A stretch of DNA of 64,000 nt from Branchipolynoe longqiensis (lineage: Eukaryota > Annelida > Polychaeta > Phyllodocida > Polynoidae), in assembly GCA_030323885.1 (NCBI GenBank), contig CM059198.1:11198462-11262461 (forward strand), written 5' to 3'. Position numbers and translations under genes: made by a program. The first letter of the stretch is position 1; every line of letters begins with the position of its first letter. This document shows positions 31,904 through 42,153 of the stretch, in pieces. Below the pieces are notes generated by a model. That model made no database searches. It had not been told where the DNA came from and was given only the letters and a program-made list of their open reading frames with translations.

Positions 31904-32112
31904 AGAATGAATAATACCTTTGTTTGCATGTTTCTTTTTTATTTGTATGACAGATGCAGATAGAAAATGAAGATATTGATAATGAAATGGTGTGATGTGA
32001 AATGAAATGATATGAAATGTTTTGTTGAGAATGAATAATACATTTGTCTGCGGATTTCTTTTTTATTTGTATGACAGATGCAGATAGAAAATGAAGATAT
32101 TGATAATGAATG
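31904..32112. repeat. Tandem duplication of about 120 bp containing an acceptor-like site
   Basis: GAGAATGAATAATAC through TTTTTATTTGTATGACAG and ATGCAGATAGAAAATGAAG is present twice (about 31904-31990 and 32027-32112). Confidence 0.85.
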
Positions 32113-32387
32113 ATGGAGATGATTGATGATAATGATAATGATGATGCAACTAATTCTACATTTTATTTGAAATCCTCCTTAGTAAGTTGCTGCAAACAAA
32201 CTCTGTCAGCGTCTCCCCTCCCATTGTTGGATGGTCATGAGTTGCTGTCGACAGAGGATAGTATATGAAGCTCCAGATTCCACTTTTGGTAAGTTTTGTT
32301 ATACATTTAACCTTACTATATATAATAGTAAACTTATAATATATATATATTAATATATATATTAATATATATATATATATATATATA

Positions 32388-32612
32388 AGGGATAGAGTTA
32401 CTATCAAACGTCGTCAACTGTCTTGCAATGGAAAGAATTTTTTAAATTTGGAATTCTATGTTGTATTCTAGTGATATTAACTCTAAATAAAAAGGAGTGA
32501 GCTAAAAAATAGTGTTGTTTATTTTTCAAAGAAATATCTTTTGGAAGATCTCGAAGATCTTCATCGCAAAAGCGAGGACAGATTTTAGTGTTTTTTTTAT
32601 ACAAAAGTGCAA
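32388..32612 (-). repeat. Right arm of the imperfect inverted repeat
   Basis: Reverse-complement partner of 30672-30870. On the minus strand it encodes KICPRFCDEDLRDLPKDISL and continues to TGA at about 32404, a longer open frame than the left arm. Confidence 0.75.
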
Positions 32613-32825
32613 TGAGATTAATGTACATCAGAATACTCAGCATCATCATCTCCCCTTTATTTCATATCTTAAATTATTAATATTACTATTATTACTATTT
32701 TTTTTATCACAGCATTTTTACTAGGGGAGACACTGCAAGTTTGGTGAATCCACCTCAACTTACTCCCCACCTTCGACTCCTCCAACACCACCAAGGATGT
32801 CTTCGAGAAGGAAGAGGAAGAGGAG

Positions 32826-33197
32826 GTGATGGATCTCTTCGAGTTACAGGAGAGAGAGAAGGAAGAGGAAGAGGAGGTGGTGGAGGAGGAGGAGGAGGGG
32901 GATTCCTTTCACCTAGCTGATGGTTTCAAAACCGTGGGATTGGTGGCTGTATACTCGGAGGACGGGATGGAGGAGGGAGCAACGAATCTGGAGGATGGGG
33001 TGGAGGAAGGTTCAGATCTGGAAGTGAGGATAGAAATATATAAATGTTCTACTCCCCTCCAACATCATCTTCCAGATCTCCATCATGAAATCGAGTCTCC
33101 CATTCCTCCAGATGGGAAATATATATATATATATATAGATATAAGTTTAAAACTAACTCTTGATGTTTTATTCCTAATGAAAAGTTTTCTCAGATGA
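32826..33197 (+). CDS. Acidic low-complexity ORF
   Basis: ATG 32826 opens a Glu-rich frame (EEEEEVVEEEEEGDSF, then DGMEEGATNLEDGVEEGSD) of about 123 residues. A possible acceptor (TTTTTTTATCACAG) at about 32712 precedes it. It may be a spliced acidic protein of the Polinton left arm or chance in purine-rich sequence. No family is recognised. Confidence 0.25.
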   Translation: MMDLFELQEREKEEEEEVVEEEEEGDSFHLADGFKTVGLVAVYSEDGMEEGATNLEDGVEEGSDLEVRIEIYKCSTPLQHHLPDLHHEIESPIPPDGKYIYIYIDISLKLTLDVLFLMKSFLR

Positions 33198-33254
33198 AGA
33201 GATAGAATCTCCCACCCATAGTTGAACCCGATCACTTTATGATTTCAATAATTC

Positions 33255-33510
33255 CTGTAGACATGCATGTGTGTTTTCAGCAGGAGTTTCAGAAAAATAG
33301 CTGACCACTCATTCCGTTGCTGAATAACCTTTGACATCCCTTCTCCTGCACATTCACCTTTACTCCACTTATAGCCCTATTACTCTGGCTTGTAGACATG
33401 CATGCATGTTTTCAGGCGAACTTTCACCAAATGAGCTGACCGACTGAATAACTTTTGACATCCCTTCTCCTCCACCTTCACCTTTACTCCACTTACAGCT
33501 CTATTACTAC
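33255..33510. repeat. Tandem duplication of about 130 bp
   Basis: TGTAGACATGCATG with TTTTCAG, then GACATCCCTTCTCCT and TTTACTCCACTTA, occurs twice in tandem. No gene is seen in 33200-34385, which is otherwise AT-rich. Confidence 0.75.
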
Positions 33511-34388
33511 TGTTCACATTCCAGATATCCCACCACCTGCAGGAGTCAGTGTATCAACACAAAAAACAGATTCATTCTTGGTAAGAAATAACAAGTTTTC
33601 TTTTAAATATTAAATAAATAAAGTTTCAAATGAATGGAAGTAGTATCTTTCAAATAAACAAACAAAATCTGAATAATCAAAATATAACTGAATTAGTTAG
33701 TATCATATCTCTTTTAATTGTGTTAACTGTGAAAAGAATACTTTATCACAACTGATATATAACATTTTTTTTAAAAATCCCTATAGAAAATGTAGTCTAT
33801 CACACTCTCTGACAGATATCCTTCCTTTCCCATCCGCGTCATGATTCCGCGATAATAACAACATCTGTGATTCTATCACTCCACAAAGTATAAAGAAATA
33901 CTTCTCTTCTTTAGCAGATTTTTCGTACCCTTTTTCCAAATCGTATATGATTGAATCATATGATTCACTCCTTATAATCCTGTATATCACACTTAAGCAT
34001 GAAGAAGAGTAAATCATTTTCGCATTGTTGAGAATGCTCGAAAGTGATTGGATGATTTTAATGAAAACAGTTTAATGAAAACAGTTTAATGAAATGCATA
34101 TATATATATATATATCGTTATTTATTTATTTACCTTCAATTTACATGATATAAATAAAAGATTATTTGCAATATTCACTTCCTAATATAGAGGATTGGAA
34201 AAACTGAAATGAAGTAGTGGTGGCGTCGAATATGCGGAAGTGAGAGAGTGGAGAGTGGTGTGGAGTTTAATATTTAGAAAGGAAGAGAGTGAAAGTCGCA
34301 TTTTAACAAGTATATATAGATATATTTATAGATATATAACTTAATTTAATTATTTATTTATTTATTCATCTTTAGTCATATATATATG

Positions 34389-34515
34389 TAGGAGGGGGCA
34401 GACCAATACGGAGACTAATAGGCGAATATAGTTATTTTTTATTTGGCTTATATCATCGTTGGGAATGCCACCGTAACCCTGACTCAACCATAACTATGCT
34501 TGGCTGGGCAACCTG
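34389..34515 (-). repeat. Copy A terminal repeat B2
   Basis: About 125 bases, about 95% identical to 34851-34976. Confidence 0.85.
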
Positions 34516-34694
34516 CCCTACCCATAACAATAATAATTATAATAAGCGATCCAAGCTAATCAAACATAGTGTAGCATAAGCATCAAGAACCATAACAATA
34601 ACATAAGTGAAATAGTAATAATCAAGTTATAATAACTACCAAAAAAAGAGGACAGGACAGGAGCAGGTGTTGACCGGTCAAGGCGAGCGAGGGA

Positions 34695-34830
34695 ATGGCC
34701 GAGTCCTACAGGGAAGGGGCGAGGAAAGGTGGAGCGAGGGTGCCACCTGATGGATTCGAACCCAAATGGTCAATAGTTACATGCCAACTTACAACACTAG
34801 AGGGGAACTTTGCGCCCTCCCTACACCAGT
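34695..34830 (-). other. tRNA-like segment inside the A2 repeat of copy A
   Basis: The minus strand shows the B-box-like GGGTTCGAATCC (about 34751-34762) and, roughly 40 bases 5' of it, TAGTGTTGTAAGTTGG as a weak A box. It may be a SINE head inserted in the element or part of its terminal region. Confidence 0.35.
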
Positions 34831-34850
34831 ATATCCTAGATATTCGCGTG

Positions 34851-34976
34851 TGTAGGAGGGGGCAGACCAACACGGAGACTAATAGGTGAATATAGTTATT
34901 TTTTATTTGGCTTATATCATCGTCGGGAATGCCACCGTAACCATGACTCAACCATAACTATACTTGGCTGGCCAAC
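34851..34976 (-). repeat. Copy A terminal repeat B1
   Basis: Adjacent to the 3' end of the YR gene. Partner of 34389-34515. Confidence 0.85.
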
Positions 34977-35005
34977 CCGCCACGGAAGCTTGCGACCCCA
35001 GCCAA

Positions 35006-35934
35006 TCAACTAGTGTCTGCGAGGGCCGTCGCGACACGCATATCTGCCAGTATGTGATCAGAAAGTGGGGTACAAATGTATCTAAAGACCGTGTCTGATG
35101 ACCAATCGCCCCTGGTCCTGATTTCTTCGAGGGAAGCACCCTGCATCGCTAAAAAGGTGCACCCCCCTCGACTTAGGGAGTGACATGAATAGTCCTCCGG
35201 AAGTAAGCCAGCACACTCAGCAAAATGCTTAATCGTGGCCTCAACAGCCTCATAAGTAAGAGGTACTAAGGATTCATACAAACCCAGAAGCAAAAAGGCT
35301 GATGCATCCTCAGACGCTGGTGTTTCGGCAAAGTGCCTTTGTAACCAATATACCGCACAAAGGTCAGTATTCGCCAATCTGGTAATCAGAATTAACAGCT
35401 TCCGCTGACTGAATTGAATCGTTTTTGACTTATGTATAGTTATGAGGGCACCCCAGTTGTGAAACGTGATATCCTTACACAGCAGCATTGAATATGAATG
35501 CGTTACTTTCGTAACAACCCCCTAAATGCAGTCAAAAGTGGCGCGCTGGTGGCCATGTGACCCAAGGTATTGGAAAATAATGAGAACATCAATAGTAATT
35601 GTTTAGGAAGCAAAGGAGCAGCCCTGCGGACTTCACACCCCAACTTGCATTTAGCTTCTCCCAACACAGTCTTTACAATATAGGACGTATTATCAATAGG
35701 TTCAGCATCCTGTGATTTAAAAAAAAAATTCAGGCCACTCAAATAATTAGTAATGGACGAGTATTTCAAGAATCCTGACAACCAAGTAACATACAGTGCC
35801 ACTTGTGTTGATGAACAAGGGGTTGGAATCAAGTGTCCCGGAAATGAATCTATGAACCTCATGTAAGTCCGGACCTGCATGCTATGCGCCAACTTTGAGT
35901 TAGGCGCATAGTAATGCGATTGAAGCTCCTTCAT
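35006..35934 (-). pseudogene. Copy A tyrosine recombinase
   Basis: N-terminal SAM-like helices (35934-35503; TQVALYVTWLSGFLKYSSIT) lead to the first catalytic Arg in FRGLLRK, where a one-base deletion shifts the frame. The second part has the beta-hairpin Lys (HKSKTIQFSQRK), HxxR box HSLSRGGCTF, Trp in RGDWSS and the nucleophile Tyr in VFRYI. The enzyme would join circular cDNA to the genome without target duplication. Closely related to copy B YR. Confidence 0.85.
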
Positions 35935-36079
35935 GTTCCGTTGGAGATCTAAAATAAAACAGCAACATTAATCGATGTTAAACAAATAGTGGCAACACAT
36001 TTGTTTAGCCAAGTTAGCCTGCATTGCTGATCTCAATGACACAGTGGTCCATCTGCTTAGTGCATCGCATACCTTATTC

Positions 36080-36480
36080 TTGTCTCCAGGGAGGTGTGCA
36101 GAGGAAATCTCAAAGTTATATTGACAAGACAGCCAAAATAATCATTTAATCCAGTCCATAATAATGCGATTCTTTGACCTACCAGATGATATTGCGCAAC
36201 TTACTACAGTACTGTCAGTCATAAATATGACTGACTTACCCTCCCACAGCAAACCCCTTTGGCGAGCAGCCGAAATGGCAGCCCACATTTCCCTCACATT
36301 AATATGAGCTGATGCGCAGGATGGGTCCAAGGGGGCGAAATGATGGCCCAACCTCACTTCCAGCTCTAAGCTATCAGTGTCTTCAAACGCACCGGCAAAC
36401 CAGTCTTTGGCATGAATGGCGCCAAACCCATAATTAGACGCATCTGAATATATAGCTACTACTGGCGCATGGCGACCAAG
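36080..36480 (-). pseudogene. Copy A RNase H
   Basis: YSDASNYGFGAIH, HINVREMWAAISAA, VIFMTDSTVV and CDALSRW supply the D-E-D-D residues. A TAA at about 36144-36142 interrupts it after MDWIK. It follows the gag end after only a remnant of RT sequence. Confidence 0.8.
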
Positions 36481-36614
36481 TAGGAATGTAAGGAATGTAC
36501 CACACTACATGCCTCGCTGTCTCGTGTTGTCCGAACATGCCCAACCTCAGTATTTCTGCTAAAAAATTGTGGTTCATCCTCAGACCGCGTTCGCTTGCCT
36601 CGTCCCACCGTATC

Positions 36615-37043
36615 TCAATCCTTAGTGCACGCAATTTTCCTATAGACCGATGCACCACATTTTGCACACCAGTGCCCATATTGACACTCCGAGGCCGGCA
36701 ATGCACACCCATCCTGCCTATTGTGTGCATAGCACAGCCTTTTGCCATCCTTCATAAAGACGCTCCCGGTGTCAATTGGCTGAGAGGTCGACTTACGCGC
36801 CAGCATGTTTTCGAACAAGTAATAATCCAATGCATGCTCCTGTGCCCCCGTACTGAATGCCTTAAATCCAACCTTCACAGCCTCTCTCCTTACTGCGGTA
36901 TCATACCCAACATGGGCCGAATGGTAAAATTTGTCCCCTCTCACCTTACGAGATATGTAGGCGATATGTCGAATAAATTTCTGCGCATCATCCAAAGACG
37001 CGTCATCCCTGTCTAGCATCCAATGGCACGCTGCTTCTACCAA
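36615..37043 (-). pseudogene. Copy A gag, C-terminal part
   Basis: FIRHIAYISRKVRGDKFYHS and VGYDTAVRREAVKVGFKAF align with copies B and C. A CCCH motif (C-x8-C-x6-C-x3-H) is followed by CAKCGASVYRKIAC, a zinc knuckle whose His is replaced by Tyr. The N-terminal half is missing. Confidence 0.8.
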
Positions 37044-37095
37044 CTCATGCGGGTTCAGTTTGGTTACACACTTCTTCTCATGTATATATATATAT

Positions 37096-37190
37096 TTAAG
37101 CCACTACGGCAACATAAGGATAGACAAACAAACAGGGTTGGGCTGAGTTCATTTATTTTTATCTCTGGCGGAACTAAATGTGCCCCACCT
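37096..37190 (-). repeat. Copy B terminal repeat B2
   Basis: AAGCCACTACGGCAAC through GGAACTAAATGTGCC; partner at 37395-37482. Confidence 0.92.
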
Positions 37191-37394
37191 AAAAAAGGAA
37201 AACAGTAGCAGAAGTGAGACCGTTTCAGTGATATTTCCGCGTGACACAGGTAGCGCCCCATACACGCGCGTATAAACAAGGTAGGTGCGCGACTCTTAAT
37301 ACTAGATATCGAAGAACACATACAATAATAATAATAATTAACCTTGGATTTAGCTTCGTTCTTTATATTATTATAATCCATTATAATACACATA
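37191..37394 (-). repeat. Copy B terminal repeat A2
   Basis: Near-identical to 41929-42128 (shared CACAGGTAGCGCCCCATACA, CGACTCTTAATACTAGATAT). Confidence 0.93.
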
Positions 37395-37482
37395 AGCCAC
37401 TACGGCAACATAAGGATAGACAAACAAACAGGGTTGGGCTGAGTTCATTTATTTTTATCTCTAGCGGAACTAAATGTGCCAT
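37395..37482 (-). repeat. Copy B terminal repeat B1
   Basis: 88 bases matching B2, one base different over most of its length, immediately 3' of the YR gene. Confidence 0.92.
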
Positions 37483-37516
37483 AAGACCCAGACGGGTCCC
37501 TCCAACCCAACTCTGC

Positions 37517-38398
37517 TTAATTTTGATCAGCTAATTTAGCTGCGACTTTCATATCATTCAAGATACGTTGCGTCAGGGGGGTTTTTAAGTACTGGAACAC
37601 AGCATTACTGGTCCAGTCTCCCCTGGTTCGGATCTCCTCCAATGTAGCCCCACATATAGACAGGTACGTACATCCCCCCCTGCGCAAAGAATGAGATGAT
37701 AACTGTTCAATATCGAGGCCTGCAAAGCCTCCAAACAACTTTAGGGTAGATTGATATACTTTATATGTTAACGGTGAACTTCCACCTTCATCATTTGGTA
37801 ATAGAAAAGCGGGACAGTCATTAGCGGCCGGCCATTCAGCAAAGTGTCTTTCAGTCCAATGGACAGCACATTAATCCAAATCAGGACATCTGGCAACTGG
37901 GATGTCCAGAATCCGTTCCTGAAATTGTATTGTTTTAGATCTGCAGAGTTTTATCAACATACCCCATGGGAAGAATTTAAAATCCTTCCGCAAAAGCACG
38001 GAATCCGAAAAGGTTACGTTAGATTTTCTTAGAAGGCCCCTGAAACTGCATAGGACCGCCGCCCGCCATGCAATATGTCCCGAATTCAAAGTGAGATAAG
38101 AGAAAATATGCCTTAGCATATCAGGTAGCAATGGCATTGATTGCCTAGGCGCGTCCCCTAACTGCCTGCGAATGCCCCGCAGGGTAGATGATAATATAAA
38201 TTCTGAATAATCTATCTGATCTGAACCCTGTTCTTTCAGAAAAAAGTACAAACCGCTCAGATAATTAATTATCGATGAATATTTTAACGTTCTTGCTAGC
38301 CATGTCGCATATAGCGCTAATTGCATCGAACTACAAGGAATAGGAGCATGTGTCTCTGGGAATTCTCGTACAAAGGAAAAATACTTATTGACTTGCAC
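37517..38398 (-). pseudogene. Copy B tyrosine recombinase (one stop)
   Basis: The same frame runs from about 38398 to 37517, interrupted by a single TAA at 37873-37871. Catalytic Arg in FRGLLRKSNV, Lys in CRSKTIQFQER, HxxR in HSLRRGGCTY, Trp in RGDWTS and Tyr in VFQYL are all present. The N-terminal SAM-like domain is complete. Role: integration of the circular DNA copy of the element by site-specific recombination. Apart from the stop it is full length for a DIRS/Ngaro-type YR (about 290 residues). Confidence 0.9.
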
Positions 38399-38559
38399 AG
38401 CCCTAGTAGACAGGGAGTTGGGCGCGTAGCATTTCCGTTGGAAATTCCTCTGCTCTGCTCTAAGCTTTACGACCTCTGTAAAGAAAACGGATGTTTGAAT
38501 AAACCATCACAACACAGTGTCTTATATGGGTCTGACTCATCGATAACTTTCTCCATACC

Positions 38560-40761
38560 CTAGGTATCAAGCCTGCTCAAGGCATCTGTTATTACATTCG
38601 ACTCACTGCTTATGTGTACAGCGGTGAACACAAAATTATATTCAATGGACATCCAGAACAGTCTTCTTAAGTAGTACATAATTAATTTGCATCTAGATCT
38701 TCCAGTGCATAGTGCCGCTTCCACAGTGGCACTGTCTGTGATGAATAATAATGAGGACCCACCCCAACTAGGACCCCATTTTTTCACAGCTGCGTACACC
38801 ACCCACATTTCTTGCGAGTTAATATGGGACGTTCTAATCTCATTATCTGGCTGATCGTAATGGTGACCAACGGTCCCCCACAGAGATGTTGATAGCGTCG
38901 GGTCAAAACAGCCTACTAGCCAATCAGTGTTATACAGCGCCCCATAGCCCCACTTACTAGCATCACTATAGACAGCCTGTACCAGAGAAAATTTGCCTAA
39001 CATTAAAGCAGTACCATTGAACCTTCTCGCAAAATCAATCCACCATTGGATATCTTCTCTGAACCCCACATTTAAGCGAATTTTATAATAAGGCTTTCTT
39101 ACTGTCCCCATTAAGTCATAGACCCGACGAGAAAATGTTCGCCCATCACGCACTACTTTGGCGCAGTGGGCTAACATTCCACCTAGCCTCTCTACTTCCT
39201 TCCTTGTAGCTTTCTTCCTGTCCTTAAATGATAATAACATTTCACATAGTTTATCTAGTTTATCTAGTGGTAGAGTTAACTCCAATTTAATAGAGTCTAT
39301 CAGGATGCCAAGAAATCTTATATTTGTAGCAGGGGAAATCAGTTTCTTGTAACTTCCGTAGAAACCAATACGACATAATATAGCAATTAGTTTAATCTGC
39401 TGCTCTTGAGCTTTGTCCCAGTTTGGGGCAACAATGCAGAAATCATTGAGGTAGTTCACAATACTGTTAACGCCCTCCCTAACAGCACATCTGCAAATGA
39501 AGTCTGATATTTTAGAAAAAACAAAGGGACTGGAAGAGAGACCCATGCACAATCTATTATCCAGCATGTATGTAGGCTCCCCTCCCCGGATATTAAAATC
39601 CCATATTAAACCCTGCCTCTGCCTATCTGTCGGGTGGATTGCTACCGCGCAATAAGCATCCTTCAAGTCCACAGTGGCAAGGTAATCTCATTGGTTCAAC
39701 ACATCTACCACATCATCGACACTCTTGTAGTGAAATTTATTGGATACTTTTTCAGTGAACTCGTTAATTGAACTGCCTTTTGGCCTGCTGCAATCTATTA
39801 TGCCCCTCCCGCCCACCTCTTTCGGTATACAGAATATATTATGTACACACTGTGGCGTCTGTTCGGTTAGGGAAATTATACTTTGATTAATCTCGGATTC
39901 TAATTTCTTTGTTATTATATTTCTAAAACTCGGGTTGTCAATTCTTTTCAATTTTGTATTATATTGTATAACACAGTCACTATTAGTGACATGGAACCCG
40001 AAAACGACTCCCCAAAGGATATATATCCAGTCTGGGTCAGTGTCGCCTCGCAGAAACAGTTCGCATATTACCCGACACGGTTTTAGCTGTACTATGTTGT
40101 CGGCTATATAATGACGGCTCAGGCATTTACCTTTAATACAATCACTAGCTACTTCAATTATAGTAGCCTCAGCAATGGGTACCTCTCTAATGTGAAATTT
40201 CCAACAACGACCCTCCACTGTCTCGACATAGAAACTATCTTCCTTACTTGTAGTACCGATATATATCCAATCTGCAATACTGCTAACCTGGCTAGATGCA
40301 CTATCCTCAGTATCCTCTAGACCCTTATTAGGATTGTCCGGACAACTATGTCGAGAATTAATTTGCTCCCCAATAGCACATGTAGCATTTTCAGTACGGT
40401 GTTCAATCTGATTTGCATGCATTCTGTCAACCTGGCTAATATAAGTGGGCGCGCCTTTGGCGCCCCATAACGAACGACGACCTAATTGGCATGTTAACTC
40501 AATAGGGCAGTCGGCCAAATCGTCAATAGCACATGTGACATTCTTTAGATTGCAATTTAGTTGACTGTAAGGCAAGGCATCATTTAACAATGCACTCTCA
40601 CATTTACAATTATCTGGAACAACAGTGAAACATTGATTATTCTCGAGCTTGTTACAAGTCGTATGGTGTGTCGTCGAGTGCAGTTCGGCAATTATAACAG
40701 CCGCACTATCACAATTTTCTCCCACCTGTGGTGAGCTAGGCGCGTCTTGAACACTATTCAT
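38560..40761 (-). pseudogene. Copy B reverse transcriptase-RNase H
   Basis: The N-terminal part (40761-39691) starts MNSVQDAPSS, is Cys/Asn-rich and reaches the RT fingers (HNIFCIPKEVGGRGIIDCSR). A TGA at 39690-39688 precedes motif A (TVDLKDAYCAVAIHP). The YxDD box reads NYLNDFCIV: the first catalytic Asp is Asn (codon 39447-39445). RNase H follows with AVYSDASKWGYGAL, HINSQEMWV, LLFITDSATV and ITDALSRLD, all four acidic residues kept. RT copies element RNA in virus-like particles. With the stop and the Asn substitution this copy cannot be active. Confidence 0.9.
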
Positions 40762-40836
40762 ACAATTTAAATTGGTAACAATGTCACACTTGTTATGTTT
40801 CGAACCACTGTATTTCTTGGCCTTGGCATTAATTTG

Positions 40837-41930
40837 TCAATCTTTTGAACATGTGTATTTTTTGTGATTCTTGCTCCCGCATTTCGCGCACCAATACCCA
40901 AAGTTACACACATCCTCACTCCTACTGCAACCGGCCTCTTTATTCCACCTAAAGCAACCTAATTTACCATCTTTAGTATAAGTGTTTGTGTTCGTCTTAC
41001 GCGCCCCAAAGCTTGCTGCCGGCTTTTTGGTGCGCATGTTGTGCACCCCATAGTGGAACATGCACAGCCCTGTATTTCCACTTCCAAAAGCTGCAAAGCC
41101 TTCCACCTCTGCTAATTTTCTGATATCCTTGTCATACTCGACATGAGTAGTATCAAGGAAGTCGTTTTGCCTAGCACGGGAAGCCATAAAGCATACATGT
41201 TCAAGAAATGCTTTGTAGTCCTTAACTGTCAAGCTCTGAATATCTAGGCACCAGCAAATGGACGCAGTAATTAGCTTGTAGCAATTTCATTTTTTTACTT
41301 CTTTACCTAGTACTGCATAGCACCTGAGCGTCCACTTACTTCTGCGCCTTCTCGTGCTGCTGCTGCTGCTGCTCCTACTCCTTGAATCCGAAGGCGTTCG
41401 TCTGCGCCTTCTTGTCCTGGACCTGTGACGAGTTCCTGCCCTTCCGTACTGTGAATGGACGTTCATGGCGGCCCCCGCCACCATTGATGTACCGGCGGTA
41501 CCGGTCGTCCCCCTGTCGTCCAATATGGCCGCCGTCGTGCGACCTGAATATTCGTCTACGCCCTGAAGTCGACACTCCTTCCGTCGCCTCATCTTGTCTC
41601 GTTGTTGTGTCAGCTCTTCTACTCGCTCTTCTAACGACAAGTCACTAATTTCTTTTAACATTATTTTCTCCTGCTCTTCCAACATGACAGAAGACATTTT
41701 AGCTGTTAACTCAGGTGAATTATCCCGAGAGTCCGAGTCAGATATTTATGCTTCTTCTGTGGCTGCTCTTCCTCGTGTTACTCGTTCAGGCATAGTCTGC
41801 TTCCCTTTCCTCCTTCCTCTTTTCTTTTTACAACTCTTCTCTACCTTATGCGACAAACCACATGCGTCACAATACGGCATGTCACGAATGTATGGTAGTC
41901 TTGAACAGCAGCACACACAACCTCTCAAAA
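40837..41930 (-). pseudogene. Copy B gag with candidate intron
   Basis: The N-terminal part begins near 41928 with a Cys motif (YCDACGLSH), then a coiled-coil segment LSLEERVEELTQQRDKMRRR and an Arg/Ser-rich stretch. At 41339 GTAAGT starts a presumed 65-base intron to CTACAAG (41275). The frame then resumes with DYKAFLEHVCFMASRARQ and THVEYDKDIRKLAEVEGFAAF. Near the end the CCCH motif has Tyr for His (CNFGYW), but the zinc knuckle CAKCGSKNHKKYTC (C-x2-C-x4-H-x4-C) is intact. Gag would package element RNA. The frame is broken between 41700 and 41750. Confidence 0.75.
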
Positions 41931-42122
41931 GGAAAACAGTAGCAGAAGTGAGACCTTTTCAGTGATATTTCCACGCGACACAGGTAGCGCCCCATACACA
42001 CGCGCATAAACAAGGTAGGTGCGCGACTCTTAATACTAGATATCGAAGAACACATACAATAATAATAATAATTAACCTTGGATTTAGCTTCGTTCTTTAT
42101 ATTATTATAATCCATTATAATA

Positions 42123-42128
<6 letters not shown>
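41929..42128 (-). repeat. Copy B terminal repeat A1
   Basis: Partner of 37191-37394. Its outer end abuts (TA)n at 42126-42152. Confidence 0.92.

Positions 42129-42149
<21 letters not shown>

Positions 42150-42153
<4 letters not shown>

Larger units (their letters stand above)
34389..37095 (-). mobile_element. Split-direct-repeat YR retroelement copy A (RT deleted, 5' truncated)
   Basis: Minus-strand order: gag C-terminal part (37043-36615), RNase H (36480-36080), YR (35934-35006), then a 125-bp repeat B1 (34976-34851), an intervening A2 (34850-34519) and a second copy B2 (34515-34389). B1 and B2 share CAGACCAA(C/T)ACGGAGACTAA and GGGAATGCCACCGTAACC. This is the Ngaro/PAT type of terminus, not inverted repeats. 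The gap between gag and RNase H is only about 135 bases, so RT is deleted. The A1 repeat and gag N-terminus are missing, cut where copy B begins. Confidence 0.82.
37096..42128 (-). mobile_element. Complete split-direct-repeat YR retroelement copy B (Ngaro-like)
   Basis: Read on the minus strand: A1 (42128-41929), gag (41928-40837), RT-RNase H (40761-38560), YR (38398-37517), B1 (37482-37395), A2 (37394-37191), B2 (37190-37096). A1 and A2 are about 200 bases and nearly identical; B1 and B2 are about 88 bases and nearly identical. The junction between A and B (CACAT|AAGCCACTACGG) is what a circular intermediate would create. Both outer ends abut (TA)n, and no target duplication is needed for this mechanism. 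Inactivated by single stops in RT and YR and an Asn in the YxDD box. Confidence 0.92.
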
